Source: Desulfuromusa sp.
GTDB taxonomy: Bacteria; Desulfobacterota; Desulfuromonadia; Desulfuromonadales; Geopsychrobacteraceae
Direction of reading: 5' to 3'
Assembly (NCBI GenBank): GCA_016744675.1
Contig: JADGDX010000022.1
Location: 1-40,702, forward strand
DNA: 40,702 nt
The translations under genes were made by a program, and so were the position numbers. This document shows positions 6,432 through 14,144 of the stretch, one piece after another. The notes beneath the pieces are model-generated. The model ran no database searches. It saw nothing but the letters and a program-made list of their open reading frames with translations, and was not told the DNA's origin. How positions within the stretch are numbered: position 1 is the first letter of the stretch; each line of letters starts with the position of its first letter.

Positions 6432-6767
6432 ATGGACTACAAAGTTATGACGGATGGGGCCATTTCCGAAGAGGTGGGAAACCGCATAAAAAAACTTCGG
6501 TTGCGCCAAAATATCACGCAAGAAGAGATTGCGCAGCGAACCATGATCTCACTAACCTCCATTAAGGCACTGGAGAAGGGCAAGGGAAAGCTGAGCACCA
6601 TCATCGCTGTGCTTCGTGAACTTAACGCTCTAGATGATCTGGATGCCTTTCTACCAGAACCGGGCATCAGCCCTTTACAGCTTGCCAAGATGCAGGGAAA
6701 ACAAAGACAGAGGGCCGGGAGAAAGCCCGAGCAGACATCCAAGGCAAAGGAGACCCCTGAATGGTAG
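6432..6767 (+). CDS. hipB: HipB-like antitoxin (XRE family)
   Basis: This protein of 111 residues has one HTH_3 domain: IKKLRLRQNITQEEIAQRTM (about 19-38), then ISLTSIKALEKGKGKLSTII, followed by a short dimer helix. A basic, proline-containing tail (about 30 residues, GKQRQRAGRKPEQTSKAKET) would be flexible and, in HipB-type antitoxins, such tails are the protease-sensitive part. It directly precedes hipA and overlaps it (ATGGTAG, 6761-6767), the standard antitoxin-first arrangement. Expected roles are binding HipA and repressing the shared promoter. The start has AGAGG 7 bases upstream. The pair assignment is strong because the toxin gene is complete. Confidence 0.88.
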   Translation: MDYKVMTDGAISEEVGNRIKKLRLRQNITQEEIAQRTMISLTSIKALEKGKGKLSTIIAVLRELNALDDLDAFLPEPGISPLQLAKMQGKQRQRAGRKPEQTSKAKETPEW

Positions 6768-8101
6768 AGCGAGTCAATACGGCCTATGTGAAGATCTGGG
6801 GGCAAGTTGTTGGTGCTGTGTCCTGGCAGGGATCTGCCCGAGAGGGACATGCAACCTTCGAGTACGACCCGACCTTTTTACGCAGAGGCCTCGATCTCTC
6901 TCCGGTTCACATGCCGATTGATCGTGCTGGCGAGCTGTATGAATTCTGGACACGCAATTCAGATCCGGCCCTCGATACATTCAAGGGGCTCCCTGGGCTT
7001 CTGGCCGACAGCCTCCCTGACAAGTTCGGGAATCGAATCATTGATGTCTGGTTAGCCAGACAAGGAAGGGACGGCAGCGGCTTTACCCCCATTGAACGGC
7101 TTTGCTATACTGGCCAACGCGGTATGGGGGCACTGGAATACGCACCCTCACTCAACAACAGCTTGAATGCCACCACTCCGGTTGAAATTTCCCATCTGGT
7201 CTCTCTGGCTCAGAAAGTCATTGCCAAGCAAGAGATTCTCGATGTCTCGATCAACGGAAAAAAAGACACGGATGCCTTACTGGAAATACTGAGAGTCGGA
7301 ACGTCAGCCGGTGGCGCACGCCCCAAAGCTGTTATTGCCATGAATGACGATGGCCATATCCTTTCAGGACAGACAGATGTTCCTGCAGGCTATGACCATT
7401 GGCTCTTGAAATTCGATGGTGCTGGGGATACGGAACTCCAGGAAACTGAAGGATTTGGACGTATTGAATATGCCTATTATTTGATGGCCCAGCAAGCGGG
7501 GCTAAACATGTCCAAATGTCGGCTTCTCGAAGAAGGAAGCAGGGCGCACTTCATGACTAAACGTTTTGACCGTCCTGCAGGGAAAAAGGTTCACATGCAA
7601 TCGCTTTGCGGTATTGCACATTATGACTACAATCAACCCGGTGCCTACGGTTATGAACAAGCCTTTGCTGTTATGCGTAAGCTCGGGTTATCCAAAGTTG
7701 AAGCGGTTCAACAGTTCCGGCGCATGGTTTTCAACGCGGTTGCACGGAACCAAGATGACCATACCAAGAACATTGCATTCCTGATGGACCAGACAGGCAA
7801 ATGGAGCTTGTCACCGGCATTCGATGTGACTTACTCTCACAACCCTGCCGGTGTCTGGACCAATAATCACCAGATGACTATCAATGGAAAGCGAAACGGT
7901 TTTGATATGGCTGATTTTGACCAGGTGGGGAGATCGATCGCCATCAAAAAACCGGCTGAAATTGTCGAGGAGATCACGGAGGTTGTAAACCAGTGGCCTA
8001 CGTTTGCCAAGAACGCGGGAGTTGAAGATAAGAGTATCAAATTGATCAGAGAATATCATAGGCTTAATCTGTGTGGGAATGATCAGGCTTCTCGTCTCTA
8101 A
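6761..8101 (+). CDS. hipA: HipA-like serine/threonine kinase toxin
   Basis: At 446 residues this is close to the usual HipA length. It has the N-terminal subdomain (residues 1-130, with LPGLLADSLPDKFGNRIID) and the HipA-C kinase core. Visible motifs are the flexible phosphorylatable loop VGTSAGGARPKAVIAM (179-194), the ATP lysine region DHWLLKF (212-218), the catalytic loop RNQDDHTKN (329-337; D332 and N337 correspond to D309 and N314 of E. coli HipA) and the metal motif SPAFDV with D355. All catalytic positions are present, so an active kinase is predicted. In characterised members the target is an aminoacyl-tRNA synthetase (GltX in E. coli), and activity causes growth arrest and persistence; the target here is unknown. 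Its start overlaps hipB by 7 bases. Confidence 0.92.
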   Translation: MVERVNTAYVKIWGQVVGAVSWQGSAREGHATFEYDPTFLRRGLDLSPVHMPIDRAGELYEFWTRNSDPALDTFKGLPGLLADSLPDKFGNRIIDVWLARQGRDGSGFTPIERLCYTGQRGMGALEYAPSLNNSLNATTPVEISHLVSLAQKVIAKQEILDVSINGKKDTDALLEILRVGTSAGGARPKAVIAMNDDGHILSGQTDVPAGYDHWLLKFDGAGDTELQETEGFGRIEYAYYLMAQQAGLNMSKCRLLEEGSRAHFMTKRFDRPAGKKVHMQSLCGIAHYDYNQPGAYGYEQAFAVMRKLGLSKVEAVQQFRRMVFNAVARNQDDHTKNIAFLMDQTGKWSLSPAFDVTYSHNPAGVWTNNHQMTINGKRNGFDMADFDQVGRSIAIKKPAEIVEEITEVVNQWPTFAKNAGVEDKSIKLIREYHRLNLCGNDQASRL

Positions 8102-8143
8102 TCCGGCATCAGTGTCCTATAGTTCACCATTTCCATAACAAAA

Positions 8144-8177
8144 AAATCCTCAGCCGGCATAACTAAGCTGAGGATTT
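8144..8177. terminator. Bidirectional terminator between hipA and the recombinase remnant
   Basis: AAATCCTCAGC (8144-8154) pairs exactly with GCTGAGGATTT (8167-8177) around a 12-base loop. On the minus strand the stem is followed by a run of seven Ts, a strong signal for leftward transcription. On the plus strand it ends hipA transcription with a shorter T-run. Confidence 0.75.
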
Positions 8178-8338
8178 CTCATAAGTTGTGAGTTAAGTGC
8201 AGGCCTTACTGTTCCTTTGGCTCCCGATGCATTCTCCTCAAAGATTTTTTCGCAATTTGCCAGTCTTTCTTTTTGGGGGCTTAGATCTTGGCCGGAGGTG
8301 CTGACGCGTGCATAATCAACTCTCTGTCCATTTGCCAT
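8150..8338 (-). pseudogene. Truncated serine recombinase (Tn3/Hin-type resolvase) N-terminus
   Basis: From ATG 8338 the frame gives MANGQRVDYARVSTSGQDLS and then QKERL...KIFEENASGAKGTVRPALNSQL. This is clearly the start of a small serine recombinase: the ARVST motif contains the catalytic Ser, and the ASGxxxxRP segment follows. After about 46 residues the homology stops, and the catalytic-core remainder, E helix and DNA-binding HTH are missing. The frame ends inside the terminator stem. The residue before the YARVS core is D where G is usual (VDYARVST), another sign of decay. It is a transposon or invertase scar that may mark the right side of the accessory region. Confidence 0.7.
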
Positions 8339-8628
8339 GCCTTGGCTCCTCTCCCCCTCCAAGCACAAAAGTCCTGTATTAAATTTCACTTCTCCTTTTT
8401 GAGATACGAAAACAAGCCTTATCGTTTTGATGTACTTTCAATAGGTTAGCAAAACAAGCTTTGTGATACGCACTTTTGAAATGATTTGGATCGATTAGTT
8501 CTGATATTTTAGCTAGATACGGGAAGGCTTAGCGGCTTAAATAAGGATTTTTGTTCGACAGAGCACTAGGATAAACCTTTGGGCTCACAATTCTTTGAAC
8601 AACTCCAGATTTGCTGAGATATATGTTT

Positions 8629-9306
8629 TTATTTTGAAGATAATCGTGCCGAAACCGGTACCTTCAATTGAGGAAGATTTGCAAAATCACTGTTAATGAT
8701 AATGTAACCGGCCAAACGTTTTTTATTTTCCCCAAACGCTGCCGAAACCTTTATATGGCTCCGTTCCCCCGGAGCAATTTCCAAAACATCCCATTCTGCT
8801 GAAATTGTGGCGCTGGTGACCTCAGGGGGACGCAGGGTAACCGTCCGTTTCGATTCGTTAACAACTTCAATCTCTCCTGTCAAAGGAGTATTATTTTCAA
8901 CAACTCCCCAATTGATTCGTTGTGGTTGTAAATATAATTCTGCCTTCACTTTTCCACGCAAACTAAAGCTTACGACACTGTGTTTCGGATCGTTCGTTTC
9001 AAAAGTAACCATTTTTTGTACTGTTCCACGAAACCCACGAGAATCAAAGGTGAGCTGCAATTCACCCATACCACCAGGCTCTAACCTTCGAGTAGTCAGC
9101 AGTGCGGCGGTACATCCACAGGAACTACGCAATCCTCCAATATCTAAAACCTGATCCCCTGCATTGTGAAAACGAAATGTATGTGTCGTGTCTTCTCCCT
9201 GAACAATCTCCCCAAAATCATAGTTTAAACGTTCAACGACCAACGCTGGCACCGCAAATGCAGATTTAGCGACAAAGAAGAGTAACAATATCAAAAAACA
9301 ACGCAT
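8629..9306 (-). CDS. Secreted DUF1573 domain protein
   Basis: This protein of 225 residues has a Sec signal peptide (MRCFLILLLFFVAKSAFA, cleavage near residue 19) and a DUF1573 domain of Ig-like/ASPM-SPD-2-Hydin-like beta-sandwich type. The signature is NYDFGEIVQGEDTTHTFRFH followed by the SSCGCT motif (C63, C65), and a second beta-sandwich with the similar opening INWGVVENNTPLTGEIEVVN. The family is widespread in Bacteroidetes and Deltaproteobacteria; its biochemical role is not established and it probably works in the periplasm or at the cell surface. It stands alone, divergent from hpt with 162 bases between starts. The overall call is secure; the function is unknown. Confidence 0.85.
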   Translation of the reverse strand: MRCFLILLLFFVAKSAFAVPALVVERLNYDFGEIVQGEDTTHTFRFHNAGDQVLDIGGLRSSCGCTAALLTTRRLEPGGMGELQLTFDSRGFRGTVQKMVTFETNDPKHSVVSFSLRGKVKAELYLQPQRINWGVVENNTPLTGEIEVVNESKRTVTLRPPEVTSATISAEWDVLEIAPGERSHIKVSAAFGENKKRLAGYIIINSDFANLPQLKVPVSARLSSK

Positions 9307-9399
9307 AAAAGACCCCTGTCTGGTTCAGATACTTTTCTAACAATGCTGAATCATAGCATATTTTCACCTACAAAACACCCGGCAAGCCGTTAGTTACAA

Positions 9400-9429
9400 T
9401 TGACAGAACTCCTTCGTTCCTGCTATAGC
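9400..9429 (+). promoter_or_regulatory. Sigma-70 promoter of hpt
   Basis: TTGACA (9400-9405), an 18-base spacer and TATAGC (9424-9429) lie 40 bases before the coding start. The -35 box is part of TTGACAG, whose inverted copy CTGTCAA sits at 9433-9439, and CTATAG occurs twice (9423-9428 and 9441-9446). A regulator or an alternative start site could use these. Confidence 0.6.
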
Positions 9430-9468
9430 TTGCTGTCAAACTATAGACCTTAGGGAGTAATAGATAAA

Positions 9469-9996
9469 ATGGCGGAAGCGAACCGCAAAATTCTTTTTTC
9501 ACGAGAAAGAATAGCGACAGAAATCAAACGTCTTGGCCAGGAAATCAGCCAGGACTATGGTGATCAAGAAATTATGTTGGTTGGAGTCCTGAAAGGCTCC
9601 TTTTTATTTATTGCAGACTTGATTCGCGAAATTGAATCACCATCAATTGTCGATTTTGTCAGACTGGCTAGTTATGGTTCTGGGACCAAAACTTCGGGAA
9701 TCATAGAGTTTCGTAAAGAACTTGAAATGCCAATTCGTGATCGTCACGTCATTATTATTGAAGACATTGTTGATAGTGGCTATACCTTGGAATGCCTTTA
9801 CAACAAATTACTTCTACAAGAGCCACGATCATTAAAAATTTGCACATTAATTGATAAAAGTGCGCGTCGGGAAGTCGAGATAGAAGCCGATTATATTGGC
9901 ATCAGCATGGAGGATGGTTTTATCATCGGCTATGGGCTTGACCACGACGAAAAGTACCGCAACTTACCGGATATTTATCTGGTTGAAGAATCCTAA
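9469..9996 (+). CDS. hpt: Hypoxanthine phosphoribosyltransferase
   Basis: The 175-residue enzyme transfers ribose 5-phosphate from PRPP to hypoxanthine or guanine, giving IMP or GMP in cytoplasmic purine salvage. The PRPP loop VIIIEDIVDSGYTL (94-107) has the two acidic residues and the DSGxT turn of the family. The LVGVLKGSFLFIADL segment (37-51) provides the GVLKGS pyrophosphate loop, and DFVRLASYG matches the flexible catalytic loop start. The C-terminal FIIGYGLDHDEKYRNLP is diagnostic of bacterial Hpt. Length is normal. It is transcribed from its own promoter and is followed by the zinc-ribbon gene 122 bases later, possibly on the same transcript. Confidence 0.95.
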   Translation: MAEANRKILFSRERIATEIKRLGQEISQDYGDQEIMLVGVLKGSFLFIADLIREIESPSIVDFVRLASYGSGTKTSGIIEFRKELEMPIRDRHVIIIEDIVDSGYTLECLYNKLLLQEPRSLKICTLIDKSARREVEIEADYIGISMEDGFIIGYGLDHDEKYRNLPDIYLVEES

Positions 9997-10118
9997 TTTC
10001 GGCAACTAGCACAAATCGTCATATTCATCATCGATACAAGTACGTCGAAAGCTCTAGTCTCATCCAAAATGAAAATGCATACCAACAATTAGGTAGCCTT
10101 GACAAAGGAGAACGTCTG

Positions 10119-11216
10119 ATGATCATTGTTTGCCCTGAGTGTTCGACCAAATTCAAAGTCAACCCAGATCGAATTCCTGAAACGGGAGCACAGGTACGTT
10201 GCGCTCGTTGCAAGCATGTTTTTTTGGCTAATAAACCAACTGAGCATGACATACCTGTCGAAACCATTCCAGAGGACCAGCCTCAAGTATCACCTGACCA
10301 GATAATTGATCATTCTGAAAATCGCGATGGGACAGAAACCGATTCTGACTTTAGCTACGATAAGTTTCAAGAGCTCGATTCAAACACAGCGGAAGAGGAA
10401 ACATTTACCTTTGGTGAGGAGAGCTCAGATGATAGTAACAATGCTTTTTCTTCCACCAGTGAGGTTACGGGTTCAGAGTTACCAGATGATAACAATTTTA
10501 CTTTCGGTGAATCGGAAGATCAACCTGTCAGTCCCATCGAAAAGGTGATAGGAACAAACAAAGACGACTCGCCTATGAGTGAGCCGACTGATCAAGAGGT
10601 TCCTCCTCAACAGGAGCTCCCAGAATCCCCTGCAGAGCCAGAATTCCCCTCGCATCCCGCTCCAGAAAAAAAAGGGGGCGCTGCCTCAAGTATCATTCGT
10701 ATTTTACTCCTGATCATTCTAGGGATTTTAATCGTTGGTGGTGTTTTTATTTATATGAACGGAACTGACCAATTCAATCAAACTATTCAACAATTCTTAG
10801 GGCAAAATATTGATCAGCCGGCGCAAGCCGGCCAGATCACTCTTGCCAATCTTGAAGGAAAATTTATAAAAAATGATCTAGCGGGTGAACTTTTTCTTAT
10901 TCGGGGAAATGCAATCAATAGTTTTGCTGAGCCACGAGCAGCAATACAGGTAAAGGGGGTCATTTTTGATCAGAATGGAAAACCGTTATTACAAAAAACA
11001 GTTTTTTGCGGTAACGCCATCGATGACGAAAAACTGTCATCATTACCATTCTCCGAACTCGAAGAAATCATGGGAAATCAGTTTGGAAGTGAACTGAGCA
11101 ATATGAAAGTCGATAGCAAACAAGTGATCCCCTTTGATATCGTTTTTAAAGACCTGCCTAAAAATCTCTCTGAATTTAGCGTGAAGGTAACATCGTCTCA
11201 ACCTGCCACGGAATAA
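10119..11216 (+). CDS. MJ0042 zinc-ribbon, DUF3426 membrane protein
   Basis: This protein of 365 residues starts with an MJ0042-type zinc ribbon (MIIVCPECSTKFKV; Cys 5, 8, 28, 31). An acidic, proline-rich linker of about 150 residues follows, in which FTFGE occurs twice (96-100 and 127-131). One transmembrane helix (about 191-213, SIIRILLLIILGILIVGGVF) comes next, then a C-terminal DUF3426 beta-rich domain of about 150 residues (ITLANLEGKFIKNDLAGELF...). The zinc ribbon should be cytoplasmic and DUF3426 periplasmic. Such proteins are common in Proteobacteria, and their role is unclear; the linker may be an interaction tether. AAAGGAG lies 7-8 bases before the start. Confidence 0.85.
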   Translation: MIIVCPECSTKFKVNPDRIPETGAQVRCARCKHVFLANKPTEHDIPVETIPEDQPQVSPDQIIDHSENRDGTETDSDFSYDKFQELDSNTAEEETFTFGEESSDDSNNAFSSTSEVTGSELPDDNNFTFGESEDQPVSPIEKVIGTNKDDSPMSEPTDQEVPPQQELPESPAEPEFPSHPAPEKKGGAASSIIRILLLIILGILIVGGVFIYMNGTDQFNQTIQQFLGQNIDQPAQAGQITLANLEGKFIKNDLAGELFLIRGNAINSFAEPRAAIQVKGVIFDQNGKPLLQKTVFCGNAIDDEKLSSLPFSELEEIMGNQFGSELSNMKVDSKQVIPFDIVFKDLPKNLSEFSVKVTSSQPATE

Positions 11217-11301
11217 CCTTCAAACAGATAAATCCTTTCTAGCGCATATCAAAGTTTTCCATAAGTTTATCTATTCCTAATTCGTAAAAAAATGAAAAAA
11301 A

Positions 11302-11330
11302 AACGGCAACTGTATTAAACAGCTACCGTT
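11302..11330 (-). terminator. Intrinsic terminator of the ferredoxin gene
   Basis: On the minus strand AACGGTAGCTGT pairs with ACAGTTGCCGTT (two G-U wobbles, 5-base loop) and is followed directly by a T-rich tract. It lies 28 bases after the ferredoxin stop and may also stop the convergent DUF3426 transcript, though the plus-strand T-run is short. Confidence 0.75.
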
Positions 11331-11357
11331 TCTAAACTTGTCGATGATCTGTGAAAA

Positions 11358-11525
11358 CTAGTCAGCAGAAATAGCATCTACTGGACAAGAATCAACACAA
11401 GCACCACAATCAGTACAGGAATCTGCATCAATTGTGTAGACATCGCCTTCACTGATTGCATCAACTGGGCAAGTGGGCAGGCAAGCACCACAAGCAATAC
11501 ACTCGTCAGAAATTACATGTGCCAT
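11358..11525 (-). CDS. 2[4Fe-4S] ferredoxin, clostridial type
   Basis: This 55-residue electron carrier has two complete CxxCxxCxxxCP motifs: [12 protein letters not shown] and [12 protein letters not shown]. Each contributes three ligands to its own cluster and one to the other. The two halves are internally repeated, as in clostridial ferredoxins. ATG 11525 is the real start: AGGAGG lies about 7 bases upstream, and the protein then begins [10 protein letters not shown] as in homologues. An upstream ATG at 11609 would add 28 residues without homology. It would carry low-potential electrons in anaerobic metabolism, for example to pyruvate:ferredoxin oxidoreductase. It is monocistronic, with its own terminator. 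Confidence 0.93.
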   Translation of the reverse strand: MAHVISDECIACGACLPTCPVDAISEGDVYTIDADSCTDCGACVDSCPVDAISAD

Positions 11526-11769
11526 GATTTTTCCTCCTAAATTAATATGAGTATTTTTCACCCGACTACCGGGCGCTCTGAAATGTCTTTTATCAGATAT
11601 TCTCCCCACTGTCCAGAGGAGAAAAAGGCTTGCTAAAAAACTGTCAAATAAGCTAGCCTGTCAAGAATATAAAGAAGTAATCCCTTGCTGTAAAAGGGGT
11701 TATAGCCTTCATTAACAACAGACAACCCCAGCCTTAACAACAATACAATCATACACAAGGAGATGAAAC

Positions 11770-13035
11770 ATGGATATTTTAGCTCTGAATTGTGGGAGTT
11801 CTTCGGTCAAGTATCAGCTTTTTGATTGGGAGAAAAAATTAGTCATTGCAAAAGGTATGGTAGAGCGCGTCACAATTGGTGACTCCTACATCATCCATGA
11901 GGTCCCTGGCAGAGAAACCTATCGCGAAGAATATGAATGTCCAGATCATAAAACCGCTGTCCATCTGATTGTAAAAGTTCTCACAGACTCAACTTACGGA
12001 GTTGTTAAAGATATGAGTCAGATCTCAGCCGTTGGACATCGCGTTGTCCATGGCGGTGAGAAATTTGCTTGTTCTGTTCTCATTGATGAGACTGTTCTCG
12101 ATGCAATCAAAGAAGTCCAACATCTAGCGCCACTCCATAATCCACCGAATATAGCTGGAATTGAAGCGGCTCAGGTGAACCTTCCTGATGTTCCACATAT
12201 TGCGATTTTTGACACAGCCTTTCATCAAACTATCCCTGAGGCAGCATATACCTATCCCGTCCCTCACGAGTGGTATGCCGACCATGGCGTCCGTCGCTAC
12301 GGTTTCCATGGGACCAGCCATCTCTATGTCTCTAAGAGAGCTTCCGTTCTTCTGGATAAGAAACCTGAAGAGTGCAATGTTGTTACGATGCACATTGGTA
12401 ACGGAGTCTCCCACACAGCCATCAAAAACGGAGTTTCAGTCGATACATCAATGGGCCTCACCCCCCTAGAAGGTGCGGTTATGGGAACCCGATGTGGTGA
12501 TATAGACCCGGCCATTCCGGCATTCATAATGGAACGCGAAAACCTTTCCCCTAAAGAGATTGATAGCCTTCTCAATAAAAAGTCGGGGATCTACGGAATA
12601 ACGGGTGAGTTTACTGACCGGCGCGATGTCATAGAAGCTGCCGAAGCTGGCAACAGCCGTTGTGAGCTAGCTCTTGAAATTGAGGGCTATCGTTTGAAGA
12701 AATATATTGGTTCTTACTTTGCTGCTCTTGGCCGCCTTGATGCCGTTGTGTTTACTGCTGGTGTTGGAGAAATGGGCTGGTTAATCCGAGAGAAGGCATT
12801 AGAAGGGCTTGAGGACATGGGAATCAAGCTGGACAAAGAAAAAAATCGCAACACAATGACCCGAAAAGCAGAAACAACTATCACTACTGCTGATTCACCA
12901 ATTAAAGTTTTCGTTATTCCAACTAACGAGGAACTAGTTTTCACTGAGGATGTCGTTGCCATTTTGGAAGAGACTTACACTGATCACATGAACTTTGAAT
13001 ATACTTTCGCTAAAAAAGATTTCCAGCTCCAATAG
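11770..13035 (+). CDS. ackA: Acetate kinase
   Basis: This protein of 421 residues interconverts acetate plus ATP with acetyl phosphate plus ADP. Motifs are the N-terminal LNCGSSSVKYQLF, GHRVVHGGEKF, FDTAFHQTIP, YGFHGTSHLYV, the nucleotide segment VDTSMGLTPLEGAVMGTRCG and FTAGVGEMG near the C-terminus; these are the phosphate, acetate and ATP sites of the ASKHA fold. ATG 11770 follows AAGGAG. Length is slightly above the common 400. In related bacteria ackA usually neighbours pta; here a terminator follows at once and the next gene is convergent, so phosphotransacetylase must be encoded elsewhere. Confidence 0.96.
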   Translation: MDILALNCGSSSVKYQLFDWEKKLVIAKGMVERVTIGDSYIIHEVPGRETYREEYECPDHKTAVHLIVKVLTDSTYGVVKDMSQISAVGHRVVHGGEKFACSVLIDETVLDAIKEVQHLAPLHNPPNIAGIEAAQVNLPDVPHIAIFDTAFHQTIPEAAYTYPVPHEWYADHGVRRYGFHGTSHLYVSKRASVLLDKKPEECNVVTMHIGNGVSHTAIKNGVSVDTSMGLTPLEGAVMGTRCGDIDPAIPAFIMERENLSPKEIDSLLNKKSGIYGITGEFTDRRDVIEAAEAGNSRCELALEIEGYRLKKYIGSYFAALGRLDAVVFTAGVGEMGWLIREKALEGLEDMGIKLDKEKNRNTMTRKAETTITTADSPIKVFVIPTNEELVFTEDVVAILEETYTDHMNFEYTFAKKDFQLQ

Positions 13036-13050
13036 GTTCCCACCCTAGTT

Positions 13051-13087
13051 GTTTTCCGGGACATAGCACAAAAATGTCCCGGAAAAC
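13051..13087. terminator. Bidirectional terminator between ackA and the radical SAM gene
   Basis: GTTTTCCGGGACAT (13051-13064) and ATGTCCCGGAAAAC (13074-13087) form a perfect 14-bp stem with a 9-base loop, placed between two convergent genes. The A/T-rich foot of the stem gives a short T-run on each strand. Confidence 0.8.
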
Positions 13088-13094
13088 GATTTTC

Positions 13095-13982
13095 TCAATA
13101 GTACTTCTCGCCATAATCAGGAACCTGACTGAACCATTCATGATGCGTTCTCGCCTCAATCAATGCCATTTTTGTTTGCTCAACAAGCTTTTGTCGATCT
13201 TTAGGATAGCTCCCTGCTAGATTCAAAATATTAGAGACATGATTAGAACGCAATATTGTCTTTTGAGGATTCAACCGTTCTAAAATCGTTAAAGTTTCCT
13301 CAATAATTTCACCATTTGTCAGTGGTTTAATTGAATCAAAATATGCATCGTTATGACGCTGGAACATCGTTAACAACGAAAAATAACTGGGAGAAAGTTG
13401 GTTTATCCACTCGGCTGTTGCAACAGCATGCTCATAACTGCGTTTTCGCCCAGCTAAACCAAGTATCGCTGTTATGGAAAGTTTCATCCCCGCATCTTGT
13501 CCTTTTTGGCACAGCGCCAACATCCGTTCAGGACCAAACCCCTTAGCAGTAAGATTCAGCGTCAGCTCATCTCCACTTTCAAGGCCGAAATAAAGAATTC
13601 GCAACTTCCTTAACCTTAATTGCTCTAATTCAATAATATTTTTCGTCGTTAAGCTATTTGGAGAAGCATAGATACCAATGCGGGTTAAACTTGGGAATTT
13701 ATCACTCAAATAATCAAGTATTTCAAGAAGATCAGACTGGGGATAAACCAGAGCATCTCCATCAGCAAGAAAAACTCTTTGATAATGGTGACGGTGCTGC
13801 TCGAGGAGACAATCGATATCATTCTTAATCTCTGCAACACTCCGAAGCCGGAAACGTTTCGCTTTATACATTCCACAAAATCGACATTGATTCTGACTGC
13901 AACCAATCGTAATTTGCAGAATCAGAGACCTCGCTTCTGATGGTGGTCTGAACACAGGTTCTTCATAGTTCAAGTAGGTCAT
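13095..13982 (-). CDS. Radical SAM protein
   Basis: This protein of 295 residues has its cluster motif near the N-terminus: IGCSQNQCRFCGMYK, with Cys 28, 33 and 36. The spacing is CX4CX2C rather than CX3CX2C, a variant typical of a small subfamily of GCSxNxCxFCGMYK proteins in anaerobes. The Elp3/MiaB/NifB-like core follows, with an SAM-binding GIYASPNS strand and the FGLESGD segment. No SPASM or other auxiliary cluster domain and no extra Cys cluster is visible at the C-terminus. The substrate is unknown. It starts at ATG 13982 with TAGGAG upstream and stands alone. Confidence 0.85.
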   Translation of the reverse strand: MTYLNYEEPVFRPPSEARSLILQITIGCSQNQCRFCGMYKAKRFRLRSVAEIKNDIDCLLEQHRHHYQRVFLADGDALVYPQSDLLEILDYLSDKFPSLTRIGIYASPNSLTTKNIIELEQLRLRKLRILYFGLESGDELTLNLTAKGFGPERMLALCQKGQDAGMKLSITAILGLAGRKRSYEHAVATAEWINQLSPSYFSLLTMFQRHNDAYFDSIKPLTNGEIIEETLTILERLNPQKTILRSNHVSNILNLAGSYPKDRQKLVEQTKMALIEARTHHEWFSQVPDYGEKYY

Positions 13983-14063
13983 TTAAACTCCTATCTCGTT
14001 TCAACTGAATAGTCAGTAGCTCATGTTAGCACAGACAAAAGGGCAAACAAACCGTGACGGCAC

Positions 14064-14093
14064 TTGCATTTAATTGTAAAAAACCGCTATCTT
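14064..14093 (+). promoter_or_regulatory. Candidate promoter for the FAH/DUF2520 genes
   Basis: TTGCAT (14064-14069), an 18-base spacer and TATCTT (14088-14093) lie about 50 bases before the FAH start in the divergent region. Match to the sigma-70 consensus is moderate. Confidence 0.4.
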
Positions 14094-14144
14094 TCGACAT
14101 TACAATAAAGATTGAAAACTTCGAACACCCTCACGGAGAAACTT

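Noticed and set aside
6437-6850. Long minus-strand open frame across hipB and hipA
   Set aside because: It is antisense to well-supported genes, with serine/arginine-rich low-complexity composition typical of a shadow frame.
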